DNA of 64,000 nucleotides from Thiobacillus sp. (GCA_019459055.1 JAIBEI010000047.1:37786-101785); one strand, 5' to 3'; positions 28,529 through 40,826 are shown, numbered from the stretch's first letter. Translations and numbers: made by a program. Notes: generated from the sequence alone by a model not told the origin.

Positions 28529-29671
28529 ATGCTACGTTATTCCTTTATGCCCTTGATTCTGCTGGCGTCCGTAGCTCAGGCGGCTCCACTCACCCTTGGC
28601 ATTGTGCTGGACCAAAATGAATCCTTCACGGATCAAGCCACGAATTCGCGCTATCGCGCTTTCGCCAAAGATGTCGAAAAGTCGGTTGGTCAGCCGGTTC
28701 GCCTACAGTATTTCAAACGTGGCTTTGCCGCCATCAAGAACGCCAAGGACGGCTCCCTGGACATGGTTTTCGGGCCCGCCCAAATCATCGCCAATATAGG
28801 CAAATTCAAATTCGAACCCATCGTCAAGACCGAGGAAAATATGGCGGTCTCGTTTGTTGCCGGTCCCAACTACTCGGGCTCGCTCACTTCCAAATCCGGC
28901 GCCAAGCTGGGCCTTCCTGATTACGAGTCCTTGGTAGGCGGGATCGCACGCAGCGAAATCAACAGCCGCGGACTGGCCAAGACCGACTTCAGAGAAATGA
29001 AATTTCACCGCATGGCCGAGGCACCTCTTTACGGCCTGAAGATTGGCCGCTATGACCTTGCCGCGGCCTCCACCGAAGAAGCCAAGACCTGGACGGCTGC
29101 CAACGGTGGGCGCATCGTATCCACCAGCGCAACCGTACCGTTGCGTGCCCTGAGTGTGCAAACCGAAAGGGTGCCGGCCAATATCCAGCAAAAACTGTCC
29201 GCCTCGCTGCAAAAAGGAAACAGTCTCAATCTCGCCATGAATACGGCTTCGAAGGCGGATTTCAAAAGTGTTGCCTCGATGCTGAACACTACCCCCACCA
29301 GCCTGCCTGGCGCCAAGATCATCTCCGCTGTCGAGGCCAAGGCACTGATCGAAAAAGGGATGCCTGTTTATGACGTGCGGCACGAGGAAGAATTCAAGAA
29401 AGCCCATGTTCCTTCTTCCATATCCGTTCCTTACAATGAAAGCAGCGCCAAGGAAGTCGACTTCGATCGGGGAGACGACCAGTTCGCACTTAACAAGCTA
29501 CCCAAGGACAAAAACGCTCCTTTCATGATGTATTGTGACGGCACCATCTGCTGGAAGAGTTACAAATCCGCCGTCATGGCAATCGAGGCCGGATGGAAGA
29601 ACATCTACTGGTTCCGCGGCGGTTTCCCGGAATGGAAGGAAGCGGGGTTTGCCATCGCCAAGAAGGAGTGA
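28529..29671 (+). CDS. Periplasmic binding protein-rhodanese fusion
   Basis: 380 residues. ATG 28529 gives a signal peptide (MLRYSFMPLILLASVAQA); the GTG at 28517 is an alternative. Residues about 20-240 resemble a PhnD/SsuA-type type 2 periplasmic solute-binding protein (PLTLGIVLDQNES, GSLDMVFGPAQII, LYGLKIGRYDLAAAS). Residues about 255-380 are a rhodanese domain (VYDVRHEEEFKKAHVPSSI, GGFPEWKEAGF). The active-site region MYCDGTICWKSYKS has two Cys; the second aligns with the catalytic Cys of standard rhodaneses (C-x5-S). No transporter genes are nearby. It may bind an anion and move sulfur in the periplasm, which would fit a sulfur oxidiser, but this is inference. Followed by a strong terminator. 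Confidence 0.75.
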   Translation: MLRYSFMPLILLASVAQAAPLTLGIVLDQNESFTDQATNSRYRAFAKDVEKSVGQPVRLQYFKRGFAAIKNAKDGSLDMVFGPAQIIANIGKFKFEPIVKTEENMAVSFVAGPNYSGSLTSKSGAKLGLPDYESLVGGIARSEINSRGLAKTDFREMKFHRMAEAPLYGLKIGRYDLAAASTEEAKTWTAANGGRIVSTSATVPLRALSVQTERVPANIQQKLSASLQKGNSLNLAMNTASKADFKSVASMLNTTPTSLPGAKIISAVEAKALIEKGMPVYDVRHEEEFKKAHVPSSISVPYNESSAKEVDFDRGDDQFALNKLPKDKNAPFMMYCDGTICWKSYKSAVMAIEAGWKNIYWFRGGFPEWKEAGFAIAKKE

Positions 29672-29690
29672 TCCATCCTGACGACGCCTG

Positions 29691-29720
29691 AAAAAAAGCC
29701 CGGTGAACCGGGCTTTTTTT
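29691..29720. terminator. Bidirectional terminator between the rhodanese fusion gene and gyrB
   Basis: A-tract and T-tract flank a perfect stem: AAAAAAAGCCCGG (29691-29703), loop TGAA, CCGGGCTTTTTTT (29708-29720). Its symmetry and the convergent genes indicate that it ends transcription from both sides. Confidence 0.9.
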
Positions 29721-29743
29721 TGAATGATGGATGATTTATAACC

Positions 29744-32275
<2,532 letters not shown>

Positions 32276-33382
32276 TTAAATTCTCATCGGCATCACGACG
32301 TACTTGAATCCAGGCTCACCTTCGCTGGTCAACAGCATGCTGCTGTTGGCGTCGCCCAGCGACAGCGTGATTTCTTCGCTACTGAGCGCACCCAGGCCAT
32401 CAAGCAGATAGGTCACGTTGAAGCCGACGTCCAGCGGATCGCCATCGTAGCGGACTTCGATTTCGTCGGCCGCTTCTTCCTGCTCGTTGTTGTTGCAAAC
32501 GATACCCAATGTATTTTCGCTCATCACCAGGCGCACGCCGCGGAATTTCTCATTGGAGAGAATCGCCGCCCGTTGCAGGGCCTGGATCACGCTCTGCCGA
32601 TTGGCCTTGAGGTGGCGCGGCTGGCTGGCCGGGATGACACGGTGATAGTCGGGGAATTTTCCGTCTACCACCTTGGTCACCAACTCGGTAGACGGCAAGG
32701 TGATGGTGACCTGGTTGGCGCCGATACGCAGTTCGACCGGATCCTCCACATCACTCAGAAGTTTGGAAAGTTCGATCACGGTCTTGCGCGGGATGATGAT
32801 TTCGCGTGCCTCGGCTTCGGTTTCCAGCTGGGTTTCCGCATAGCTCAGGCGATGACCATCGGTGGCGACCACGCGCAATTGCTTGCCGTCCAGTACCAAC
32901 AACATCCCATTGAGGTAATACCGGATGTCCTGGCTTGCCATGGCGAACTGCACCAGTTGCAGCAAGCGTTTCAAGTTTTTTTGCGGCAGCCGGACTGCCT
33001 CGCCCAGTCCTGCTCCTGTTTCCACCCGTGGAAAATCCGCTGCGGGAAGCGTTTGCAAGGTAAAGCGCGACTTGCCCGCACTTACCACGACCTGGCTGTC
33101 CTTGGTGTCGAGCTTGAGCTTGGCGTCGTCGGGAAGCGCTCGTACGATATCGAACAGCTTGCGCGCGGCAATGGTGATTGCAAAGTCTTCGCCAGCATCC
33201 GTGGTTTCCAGCTGGGTACTCACCTGCAGCTCCAGATCGGTGGCCAGCACCGTCAACCTGCCCCCTTTTTTCTCGAGCAGAAAATTGGACAGGATCGGCA
33301 AGGTATGACGTCGCTCGACTACGCCAACCACAGCGGTGAGGGCAGCCAAAAGAGCGTTGCGTTCGCTTTGTACTAATAGCAT
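32276..33382 (-). CDS. dnaN: DNA polymerase III beta subunit (sliding clamp)
   Basis: 368 residues, the standard clamp length, with three similar clamp domains. N-terminus MLLVQSERNALLAALTAVVGVVERRHTLPILSN shortened to its start, and C-terminus SEGEPGFKYVVMPMRI, are typical; the final MPMRI forms part of the hydrophobic pocket for clamp-binding motifs. Transcribed after dnaA across a 179-base gap that contains DnaA boxes. Confidence 0.97.
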   Translation of the reverse strand: MLLVQSERNALLAALTAVVGVVERRHTLPILSNFLLEKKGGRLTVLATDLELQVSTQLETTDAGEDFAITIAARKLFDIVRALPDDAKLKLDTKDSQVVVSAGKSRFTLQTLPAADFPRVETGAGLGEAVRLPQKNLKRLLQLVQFAMASQDIRYYLNGMLLVLDGKQLRVVATDGHRLSYAETQLETEAEAREIIIPRKTVIELSKLLSDVEDPVELRIGANQVTITLPSTELVTKVVDGKFPDYHRVIPASQPRHLKANRQSVIQALQRAAILSNEKFRGVRLVMSENTLGIVCNNNEQEEAADEIEVRYDGDPLDVGFNVTYLLDGLGALSSEEITLSLGDANSSMLLTSEGEPGFKYVVMPMRI

Positions 33383-33383
33383 T

Positions 33384-33561
33384 TATATATTCCTGAGAAT
33401 CATAATAAAGGCGGCCTAAAACTGGGGATAAGCTTTTTTACCTAATAAAAACAGCCGCTTGTTATTGGTTTTTGGGTGTGGGTAACGCCTTGGCAGAGCG
33501 GGACTGGTGTGGGTAACTTTTCCCATGATTCCGCTTTACTCGCTTTATCCACATTTCATCC
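33384..33561. other. Candidate replication origin (oriC) between dnaN and dnaA
   Basis: Contains one perfect DnaA box TTATCCACA (33545-33553, plus strand) and two TTACCCACA near-matches on the minus strand (33477-33485 and 33508-33516), one mismatch from consensus. The adjoining stretch 33384-33470 is clearly AT-rich for this genome, as expected of an unwinding element. The other candidate is the dnaA upstream gap (box at 34973). Placement is inferred; both may contribute. Confidence 0.55.
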
Positions 33562-34905
33562 TCAGCCTGTCAGGCTTTGTAGTAACACCAGATAATCGCG
33601 TCCGATGTCGGCTTGTGTCTCACGCAATTCGGCCACCTTACGGCAGGCGTGGATGACCGTGGTGTGGTCGCGGCCGCCGAACGACTCGCCGATTTCCGGC
33701 AGGCTCTGGTTGGTGAGTTCCTTTGCCAGCGCCATAGCGATCTGGCGCGGCCGCGCCAGGTTGCGTGTGCGTTTTTTGCAAAACATGTCGGCGACCTTGA
33801 TCTTGTAAAAATCGGCAACCGTTTTCTGGATGTTTTCAATCGAGACCATCCGCGAGGTCGAAGCGATGAGGTCACGCAACGCTTCCTTTACCAGTTCCAG
33901 CGTGATGGGTTTTTCGTGGAAACGCGAAAAAGCGATCACCCGCTTCAAGGCGCCTTCCAGTTCACGCACGTTGGAACGCACCTGCTTGGCGATGAAGAAA
34001 GCGACATTTTCGTCAAGTTTGGTGTTTTCCGTCTGCGCCTTGGCAAGCAGAATAGCCACTCGCATTTCCAGTTCTGGCGGCTCGACGGCAACCGTTAGGC
34101 CCCAGGCGAAGCGTGACTTGAGCCGGTCGTCCAGGCCACTGATTTCCTTTGGGAAAGTGTCGCAGGTGATGACGATTTGTTTCTTGTTTTCGATCAGCGA
34201 ATTGAAAACGTAGAAAAATTCCTCCTGGGTACGGTCTTTCTTGGCGAGGAACTGGATGTCGTCGATCAGCAACAAATCCAACGACATGTAGCGCCGTTTC
34301 AGGTTGTCGAATTGCTTGTTAAGGTAGGCCTTGACCACATCGTCCACATAATCATTGGCATGAATATAACTGATGCGAGCGTTGGGGTTGGCTTGGCGCA
34401 CGGTGTTGCCGATGGCCTGCAACAGGTGGGTTTTGCCCAGGCCCACGCCACCATAAACAAATAGCGGGTTATAGGCAATACCGGGGTTGTTGGATATTTG
34501 CAGCGCGGCGGCACGCGCCAACTGGTTGGCGCGTCCGGAGACAAAGTTGTCAAAATTGAACCCAGGGTTGATGCGCAGGCCGATCTGGTCTGGCACAACG
34601 GCGCTGGTCGGCGCAACGGTGGCGGGTGCCGTTGTGACCGAAGCAGGGGACGGGTGGGGGACGCTGGTTTTTTTTCTCAACGCATAGGTGATGGCGACCG
34701 GGTGCGTGTAAAACTCAATCGCCCAGCCATCGATGTGTTCGGCAAACTTCTCGCGTACCCAGTCCATCACGAAATGATTGGGCGCTAGAATGCGCACGTC
34801 GCCGTCCGCATCTTCAAACACCAGCGGCTTGATCCATGTACTGAATTGCTGCTGGGTCAGATTGGCGCGGAAACGCTCTTGGCAAAGGTCCCAGAAAGAA
34901 TCCAT
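33562..34905 (-). CDS. dnaA: Chromosomal replication initiator protein DnaA
   Basis: 447 residues from ATG 34905 (MDSFWDLCQERFRANL), where the family N-terminus begins; a TTG at 34944 would add 13 residues. Neither start has a good Shine-Dalgarno site. Domain I about 1-80, a Pro/Ala/Thr-rich linker to about 125, AAA+ domain with Walker A YGGVGLGKTHLL and Walker B LLLIDDIQFLAKKDRTQEEF, sensor region, and the C-terminal DnaA-box-binding helix-turn-helix with signature GGRDHTTVIHACRKV. Initiates replication by binding DnaA boxes, which lie on both sides of the gene. Confidence 0.97.
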   Translation of the reverse strand: MDSFWDLCQERFRANLTQQQFSTWIKPLVFEDADGDVRILAPNHFVMDWVREKFAEHIDGWAIEFYTHPVAITYALRKKTSVPHPSPASVTTAPATVAPTSAVVPDQIGLRINPGFNFDNFVSGRANQLARAAALQISNNPGIAYNPLFVYGGVGLGKTHLLQAIGNTVRQANPNARISYIHANDYVDDVVKAYLNKQFDNLKRRYMSLDLLLIDDIQFLAKKDRTQEEFFYVFNSLIENKKQIVITCDTFPKEISGLDDRLKSRFAWGLTVAVEPPELEMRVAILLAKAQTENTKLDENVAFFIAKQVRSNVRELEGALKRVIAFSRFHEKPITLELVKEALRDLIASTSRMVSIENIQKTVADFYKIKVADMFCKKRTRNLARPRQIAMALAKELTNQSLPEIGESFGGRDHTTVIHACRKVAELRETQADIGRDYLVLLQSLTG

Positions 34906-34972
34906 AGTCGAGTGTCGGGAAGCGGAAAGCTGCAAGGGATTCAAACACGAAGTTTACTCCCCTTCGACGAGG

Positions 34973-34981
34973 TTATCCACA
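34973..34981 (+). promoter_or_regulatory. DnaA box upstream of dnaA
   Basis: Perfect TTATCCACA match in the 230-base gap between dnaA and rpmH. May serve in dnaA autoregulation or as part of the origin. The rest of the gap (34906-35135) holds the divergent promoters, with a T-rich stretch at 35055-35075, but no clear box pair could be assigned. Confidence 0.6.
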
Positions 34982-35135
34982 GGCATGATGCGCTGGATAT
35001 TGTCAGGAGAGCCTTTCGAACTTGACATCCCCCCAGCGGTGCGGGTTTAATAAGCGGTTTTTCAACAGATTTTTTTGTGTGTCTGGCCGTCCTGCGCAGG
35101 TGGGATTGGGTGGGCACCTGCCAGAAAGGATAGTC

Positions 35136-35270
35136 ATGAAACGTACTTATCAGCCTTCCACCGTTCGTCGCAAGCGCACACACGGTTTTCGCGCACGTAT
35201 GAAAACCAAGTCGGGCCGGGCCGTGATCAATGCACGTCGCGCCAAGGGCCGCACCCGTCTGGCCGTCTAA
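35136..35270 (+). CDS. rpmH: 50S ribosomal protein L34
   Basis: 44 residues, [19 protein letters not shown] and KGRTRLAV, the full and invariant L34 sequence pattern. ATG 35136 is preceded by AAAGGA. First gene of rpmH-rnpA-yidC-mnmE, diverging from dnaA as in most bacteria. The upstream in-frame start is rejected since L34 begins at MKRTYQ. Confidence 0.97.
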   Translation: MKRTYQPSTVRRKRTHGFRARMKTKSGRAVINARRAKGRTRLAV

Positions 35271-35299
35271 TCGACACGCACCCCAACAAGGCGCGTCGC

Positions 35300-35686
35300 G
35301 TGCGCATTCATGATGCGCGCCTGGTCAACAAGGCCGATTTTGATCGGGTGTTTGCCGAGAATCAGCGTGCCCGAACGGACTATATTTTGGTGATGGTACG
35401 TCCCAACCAGGTGGGGTATCCGCGCCTGGGAATGGTGATTGCCAAACGCCTGCTTGCGCGTGCGGTGGATCGCAACCGTGTCAAGCGGTGCGTGCGCGAA
35501 AGCTTTCGGCAGGTTTTGCTGGAGCTCCCCGCCTGTGATTTCGTCGTTCGCCTGATCGCCAAGCCGGTTCCGGGTGAAGAAGCGCGCGATCTGCCACGCA
35601 CGTTCAAGCGTGCCGGTCTTCGGGCCATGGCAAAATGGCCAACCGCTCCGGCAGGAGAAACAGCGCCGGAACTCTCCCCCAACTAA
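35300..35686 (+). CDS. rnpA: Ribonuclease P protein component
   Basis: 128 residues. Protein subunit of RNase P, which matures tRNA 5' ends. The hallmark RNRVKRCVRESFR and the N-terminal NKADFDRVF are present. The start is set at GTG 35300 with AAGG about 9 bases upstream; longer forms would overlap rpmH. The C-terminus ends in a Pro/Ala-rich tail (PTAPAGETAPELSPN). The yidD gene that usually follows rnpA is absent: yidC starts 14 bases after the stop. Confidence 0.93.
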   Translation: MRIHDARLVNKADFDRVFAENQRARTDYILVMVRPNQVGYPRLGMVIAKRLLARAVDRNRVKRCVRESFRQVLLELPACDFVVRLIAKPVPGEEARDLPRTFKRAGLRAMAKWPTAPAGETAPELSPN

Positions 35687-35700
35687 ACGCGTCCCGTCCC

Positions 35701-37341
35701 ATGGATAACCAGCGGCTGATTCTTTTTATCGTTTTTTCTTTTTCCCTGCTTTTGCTGTGGGAAGCGTGGCAAGACAAAAGTGCGCCACAGCCAACCGTGC
35801 CTTCCGCGATGAGCGCACCGGCCACAGGCGTTCCTGCGCCCAGCGAGGCCTTGAAAGCGACCGCGCCACCCGTAACGCCATCAACCGGTTTCGGCAAGGG
35901 CCCGCGTGCCGTGGTGGAAACCGATGTCTTGCATGCGACCATCGATGCCAACGGCGGCGACCTGCGCGAACTGAAATTGCTGCAGTATCGTGAAACGGAA
36001 GATAAAAATCAGGTTTTCACCCTGTTCGAGGACAGTCAGACGCAGCCTTATCTGGCGCAAAGCGGACTGGTTGGAAAAGGCTTGCCGACGCACCGCAGCC
36101 TGTTTCAGCTCAACCCCGGCACGTATCGCCTGGCCAGCGGTGCAGCGCAGTTGGAGGTGCCTCTGGTGTGGGACGATCCCGCCACCGGCGTGCGTGTCGA
36201 AAAGACCTATATTTTCAAGCGCGGCAGCTATCAGATCACCGTCAAAACCCGGGTCATCAACGGCGGCACACAGCCCATCGATCTGACCCCGTATTACCAG
36301 TTCACCCGCCATGGCGAGGCGCCACGCGGTGAATCCTTCTTCCTCTATACCTACACGGGCGCGGCGGTTTACACCGACGCCAAGAAATTCCAGAAGGTCG
36401 CGTTCAAGGATATCCAGGAAGGCAAGCCCGACTTCGAGAAAACGGCCAACAACGGCTGGGTCGGCATGGTGCAGCATCACTTTGTCTCGGCCTGGTTGCC
36501 TGAGGGCAGCGTCAAGCGCGAGTACTACACCCGCGCACTGGGTGACGGCCTGTATACCGCCGGGGTGATCGTGGCCGAAGGCGCGCTCGCACCGGGCCAG
36601 CAAAAGACGTTTACGGTGCCGCTCTATGCCGGACCGCAAACCCAGGTTGTGCTGGAAAAAACCGCACCCGGGCTCGAACTCACGCGGGACTACGGCTGGC
36701 TCACGCCACTGGCGTATCCGATTTTCTGGTCGCTGGAAAAAATCGAACGCCTGGTCGGCAACTGGGGCTGGGCCATCATCATCCTGACTTTCCTTCTCAA
36801 GCTGGCGCTGTACCCGCTGTCTGCGGCGGGCTACAAATCGATGGCCAAGATGAAGAAGCTGACGCCGCGCCTGCAGAAGCTGAAGGAAACCTACGGCGAC
36901 GATCGTGCCAAACTGCATCAGTCGATGGCGGAGATGTACAAGACCGAGAAGATCAATCCGCTCGGCGGCTGTCTGCCGATCCTGATCCAGATTCCGGTGT
37001 TCATCGCGCTGTACTGGGTGCTGCTCGCGGCAGTCGAAATGCGTGGCGCGCCCTGGCTGGGCTGGATCACCGATCTGACCGCACCCGATCCGTGGTACAT
37101 CCTGCCCATCATCATGGGCATCACCTCGATTCTGCAGGTCAAGTTGAATCCACAGCCGATGGACCCGATGCAGGCCAAGATCATGATGATCATGCCGGTG
37201 GCGTTTACCGTGATGTTCATCTTTTTCCCGGCGGGCCTGGTGCTCTATTGGGTCGTCAACAACATCCTGTCGATCGCGCAGCAGTGGGCGATCAACAGGC
37301 AGGTCGTGGGCGGTGATAAACCCGCCGCAGGCAAGGCCTGA
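35701..37341 (+). CDS. yidC: Membrane protein insertase YidC
   Basis: 546 residues. Inserts and folds inner-membrane proteins, alone or with SecYEG. N-terminal membrane anchor ([18 protein letters not shown]), a large periplasmic beta-domain (about 60-330), then the conserved five-helix core from about 345 ([61 protein letters not shown]). ATG 35701 begins MDNQRL, as in homologues. Overlaps the mnmE start by 29 bases. Confidence 0.96.
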   Translation: MDNQRLILFIVFSFSLLLLWEAWQDKSAPQPTVPSAMSAPATGVPAPSEALKATAPPVTPSTGFGKGPRAVVETDVLHATIDANGGDLRELKLLQYRETEDKNQVFTLFEDSQTQPYLAQSGLVGKGLPTHRSLFQLNPGTYRLASGAAQLEVPLVWDDPATGVRVEKTYIFKRGSYQITVKTRVINGGTQPIDLTPYYQFTRHGEAPRGESFFLYTYTGAAVYTDAKKFQKVAFKDIQEGKPDFEKTANNGWVGMVQHHFVSAWLPEGSVKREYYTRALGDGLYTAGVIVAEGALAPGQQKTFTVPLYAGPQTQVVLEKTAPGLELTRDYGWLTPLAYPIFWSLEKIERLVGNWGWAIIILTFLLKLALYPLSAAGYKSMAKMKKLTPRLQKLKETYGDDRAKLHQSMAEMYKTEKINPLGGCLPILIQIPVFIALYWVLLAAVEMRGAPWLGWITDLTAPDPWYILPIIMGITSILQVKLNPQPMDPMQAKIMMIMPVAFTVMFIFFPAGLVLYWVVNNILSIAQQWAINRQVVGGDKPAAGKA

Positions 37342-38653
37342 CCTGATTGCCGCCATTGCCACCGCCCCGGGGCGCGGTGGGGTGGGGGTGGTGCGGGTGT
37401 CGGGCGCGGAGATCGCGCCGCTTGCCACAGCGATACTTGGGCGCCTGCCGGAGCCGCGTCGCGCCACATATACCCGTTTTCTCGATCGTGATGGCGAGGT
37501 GCTTGACGAGGGGATCGCGCTCTATTTTGCCGCGCCGCATTCATTCACCGGCGAACATGTTCTGGAGTTGCAGGGGCATGGCGGGCCGGTGGTGTTAAAT
37601 CTGATTCTGCAGCGTTGCGTCGAGTTGGGCGCTCGCTTGGCTGCACCGGGTGAGTTCACCCGCCGCGCTTACCTCAATGGCAAGCTCGATCTGGCGCAAG
37701 CCGAGGCGGTGGCCGATCTGATCGACGCGGCATCCGGAGAGGCGGCGCGTTCGGCCGTGCGCTCGCTCTCGGGCGCCTTCTCGGCACGGATTGCCGAGCT
37801 GGTCGAGGCGCTGACCCGCCTGCGCATGCTGGTCGAGGCCACGCTCGACTTTCCGGAGGAAGAAATCGATTTTTTGCGCGATGCCGATGCCTTCGGCCGG
37901 CTTGATGCCATCGATGCCAGCCTGCGGGCGGTGCGTTCTCAGGCCAGGCAGGGCGCGTTGCTGCGCGAAGGCCTGACCGTGGTGCTGATCGGCCAGCCGA
38001 ATGTCGGCAAGTCGAGCCTGATGAACCAGCTGGCCGGGTTCGAGGCGGCGATCGTCACCGAGATCGCCGGCACCACGCGCGACACCGTGCGCGAGGCGAT
38101 TCAGATCCAGGGGGTGCCGCTCCACATCATCGATACCGCAGGCTTGCGCGACACAGACGATGCCGTGGAAAAAATTGGCATCGCCCGCACCTGGGATGCG
38201 GTGGGCAAGGCCGATGTGGCGCTGCTGCTGGTGGACGCGGCCCACGGCGTGGGCGAGCGCGAGGTGGCGATCCTGCAACGCCTGCCCGGCGTGGCGCGGC
38301 TGACCCTCCACAACAAGATCGATGTCACCTTGGATGCGCCGCGCGCGGTGGGCGACGAAATCTGGCTGTCCGCCAAAACCGGCGCCGGGGTCGAGCTGCT
38401 GCGCGAAAAGCTGCTCGAAGCGGCCGGCTGGCAGGCCGTGGGCGAGGGCGCGTTCATGGCACGCGCACGCCATCTTGATGCGCTCGGCCGCGCCGCGGGC
38501 CATCTTGCCGCCGCGCGCGCGGCCGCCGCGCAACTCGAGCTGTTTGCCGAGGAACTGCGGCTGGCGCAGGCCGCGCTGTCGGAAATTACCGGCGAATTCA
38601 CCGCCGACGATCTGCTGGGCGAAATCTTCAGCAAGTTCTGCATCGGCAAGTAA
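37313..38653 (+). CDS. mnmE: tRNA uridine-5-carboxymethylaminomethyl modification GTPase MnmE
   Basis: 446 residues. Acts with MnmG to modify the wobble uridine (U34) of several tRNAs. Formyl-THF-binding N-domain begins [20 protein letters not shown] without residue 20; the G domain has [14 protein letters not shown] (G1), [13 protein letters not shown] (G3), NKID (G4), and the protein ends in the invariant CIGK. Start GTG 37313 inside the yidC 3' end. Its partner mnmG is 8 kb downstream near parAB. Confidence 0.96.
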   Translation: MINPPQARPDLIAAIATAPGRGGVGVVRVSGAEIAPLATAILGRLPEPRRATYTRFLDRDGEVLDEGIALYFAAPHSFTGEHVLELQGHGGPVVLNLILQRCVELGARLAAPGEFTRRAYLNGKLDLAQAEAVADLIDAASGEAARSAVRSLSGAFSARIAELVEALTRLRMLVEATLDFPEEEIDFLRDADAFGRLDAIDASLRAVRSQARQGALLREGLTVVLIGQPNVGKSSLMNQLAGFEAAIVTEIAGTTRDTVREAIQIQGVPLHIIDTAGLRDTDDAVEKIGIARTWDAVGKADVALLLVDAAHGVGEREVAILQRLPGVARLTLHNKIDVTLDAPRAVGDEIWLSAKTGAGVELLREKLLEAAGWQAVGEGAFMARARHLDALGRAAGHLAAARAAAAQLELFAEELRLAQAALSEITGEFTADDLLGEIFSKFCIGK

Positions 38654-38730
38654 AGCGGCGTGCAGGACTTTTTCCCGAGTGCGCGAGCGCCTATGCTTGA
38701 AACCTGTTTCTTCCCGCTGGATGGCCCGTC

Positions 38731-40497
38731 ATGCTGACCTGGCGCGGCATCGCCGACGAACTCAAGACCCATCGCGCGCGCCTGTTGCAGGCCAATTTCA
38801 TTGCGCTGCTGGCCGTCGCCGCTGCGGTGCCTGTACCGCTGCTGCTGCCACTGATGGTCGACGAGGTGCTGCTGCAGCATCCGGGGAAAATGGTCGCCGT
38901 CATCGGCGCGTGGTTTCCGGCGGCGTGGCACGGGCCGTTGTTGTTCATCGGCGCGGCGCTGCTGCTGACGCTGGTGCTGCGGCTGACGGCGATTCTGCTC
39001 AACGTGTGGCAGGGGCGGGCGTTTTCGCTGCTGGCCAAGGAAGTGGTGTATCGCATCCGCGTGCGCATGCTGAACCGCCTGTCGCGCATTGCGCTGTCGC
39101 AGTTCGAGACAGTGGGCGCGGGGCGGGTGACCTCGCATTTCGTGACGGACCTGAATGCCATCGACAGCTTCCTCGGTACCTCGGTTTCGGGCCTGGTGGT
39201 GTCGGTGCTGACGCTGGTCGGCGTCGCCGCGGTGTTGTTCTGGATGCACTGGCAGCTGGCGCTGTTCATCCTGCTGCTGAACCCCGTCGTGATCCTGTTT
39301 TCGACCCGGCTCGGCAAGCGGGTGAAGGACCTGAAAAAGTTCGAGAACCGCGCCTTCGAGGTGTTTCAGGATGCGCTTTCCGAAACGCTGGAGGCCTTGA
39401 CCCAGATCCGCGCGATGAATCGCGAGAAGCATTATCTGGCGCGGGTGAGCGAGAAGGCTGCGGACATCCGCCAGCATGCAGCGGCGTTCGCCTGGAAATC
39501 CGACGCGATGGGCCGGTTTTCCTTCTTCGTTTTTCTGGTCGGGTTCGACGCCTTCCGCGCCGGGGCGATGCTGATGGTGGTGTTTTCCGACCTCTCCATC
39601 GGCGAGATGCTGGCGGTGTTTGGCTACCTGTGGTTCATGATGACGCCGGTGCAGGAACTGGTGAACATGCAGTATGCCTGGTATGCCGCCAATGCTGCGC
39701 TGGGGCGGATCAACGCGCTGCTCGGTCTCGCCAGCGAGCCGCAGCATCCGGCGCTGCGCGACCCCTTCGCCGGCAAGACTACGGTCGGCATTGCGCTCGA
39801 CCACGTGAGCTTTGCCTATGAAGAGGGCGAGACGGTGCTCGATGACGTCACCCTTATGGTGGCGGCGGGCGAGAAAGTGGCGCTGGTGGGCGCCTCCGGC
39901 GGTGGCAAGTCGACTTTGGTGCAAGCCTTGTTGGGCCTGTATCCGGTGAAGTCGGGGCAGATTTTCTATGGTGACGCGCCGGTGACCGAGATCGGCTGGG
40001 AAACGGTGCGCGAGCACGTCGGCGTGGTGCTGCAGCACCCGGTGCTGTTCAACGACAGCGTGCGCGCCAATCTGACGCTGGGGCGCGAAGCCGACGACGC
40101 CAGGCTGTGGCAGGCGCTGGAAATTGCCCAGTTGAGGGACGTCATCGCCGCGCTGCCGCATGGGCTGGATACGGCGGTGGGGCGGCAGGGCGTGCGGCTG
40201 TCCGGCGGGCAGCGGCAACGCCTGGCGATCGCGCGCATGATCGTCGCCGATCCAAAAATCGTCATTCTCGACGAGGCCACCTCGGCGCTCGATACCGATA
40301 CCGAACGGCGCCTGCATCAGGCACTGAGCGGATTTCTGGCCGGGCGCACCACGCTCATCATTGCCCATCGCCTGTCGGCGGTGAAACAGGCCGACCGCAT
40401 TCTGGTGTTCGAAAACGGCCGCGTGGTGGAAGCGGGCGCTCACGATGAACTGATCGACCGCGGCGGCCTGTATCACAAGCTGTATCACCCCGCCTGA
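38731..40497 (+). CDS. ABC exporter, fused permease and ATPase
   Basis: 588 residues, half-transporter of the MsbA/HlyB type that should work as a dimer. Residues about 15-310 hold six membrane segments (for example LQANFIALLAVAAAVPVPL, GLVVSVLTLVGVAAVLFW), residues 345-588 the nucleotide-binding domain with Walker A GASGGGKSTL, Q-loop VLQHPVLF, signature LSGGQRQRLAIARM, Walker B IVILDEATSALD and H-loop IIAHRLS, all intact. Substrate is not evident. It follows mnmE by 77 bases; possible lipid, peptide or drug exporter. Confidence 0.88.
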   Translation: MLTWRGIADELKTHRARLLQANFIALLAVAAAVPVPLLLPLMVDEVLLQHPGKMVAVIGAWFPAAWHGPLLFIGAALLLTLVLRLTAILLNVWQGRAFSLLAKEVVYRIRVRMLNRLSRIALSQFETVGAGRVTSHFVTDLNAIDSFLGTSVSGLVVSVLTLVGVAAVLFWMHWQLALFILLLNPVVILFSTRLGKRVKDLKKFENRAFEVFQDALSETLEALTQIRAMNREKHYLARVSEKAADIRQHAAAFAWKSDAMGRFSFFVFLVGFDAFRAGAMLMVVFSDLSIGEMLAVFGYLWFMMTPVQELVNMQYAWYAANAALGRINALLGLASEPQHPALRDPFAGKTTVGIALDHVSFAYEEGETVLDDVTLMVAAGEKVALVGASGGGKSTLVQALLGLYPVKSGQIFYGDAPVTEIGWETVREHVGVVLQHPVLFNDSVRANLTLGREADDARLWQALEIAQLRDVIAALPHGLDTAVGRQGVRLSGGQRQRLAIARMIVADPKIVILDEATSALDTDTERRLHQALSGFLAGRTTLIIAHRLSAVKQADRILVFENGRVVEAGAHDELIDRGGLYHKLYHPA

Positions 40498-40826
40498 TGA
40501 CAATCGAAACCAGGCCTGGCTATTACAGCGTTTTCTGATATACTCCGCCGAGTTGTGCATACAGCAGTGGGCAGGCCAAGTTATTTGCCGCCGTGCCTCG
40601 GGACTGTTCTCACAGCCCCATCGTCTTCGACCTCTCTATTGTGCTCCGGTTGTTTCTGACAGCCGGCAGTGACAAGTCTTGTGGTTGGCGCCGATGTGAT
40701 CGACGCGACCCGTTGGGCGTTTTTCAAACGCCGCTTATTTTCCGGTTCGTATTTTAATGGCCTGTTCGGTATTGAACCGGGCGCAGGTCTGTTTTGCGCG
40801 TTTGAGCGCACTAAAAAGGTATTGTC
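40498..40826 (+). promoter_or_regulatory. Promoter and long structured leader of the DEAD-box helicase gene
   Basis: 329 bases without a gene. An extended -10 (TG-A-TATACT, 40536-40544) implies a transcript start near 40550 and a leader of about 275 bases. It has several inverted repeats: GCGTTTTTCAAACGC (40716-40735 region), CCGGTTC pairing with GAACCGG (about 40740-40780), and TGCGC/GCGCA flanking TTTGA just before the start. Long structured leaders are typical of cold-inducible and autoregulated RNA helicase genes. No known riboswitch was recognised. Confidence 0.5.

Noticed and set aside
38101..40560. Minus-strand frame of 819 codons opposite mnmE and the ABC exporter
   Set aside because: His/Gln-rich shadow; both plus-strand genes are complete with all motifs.
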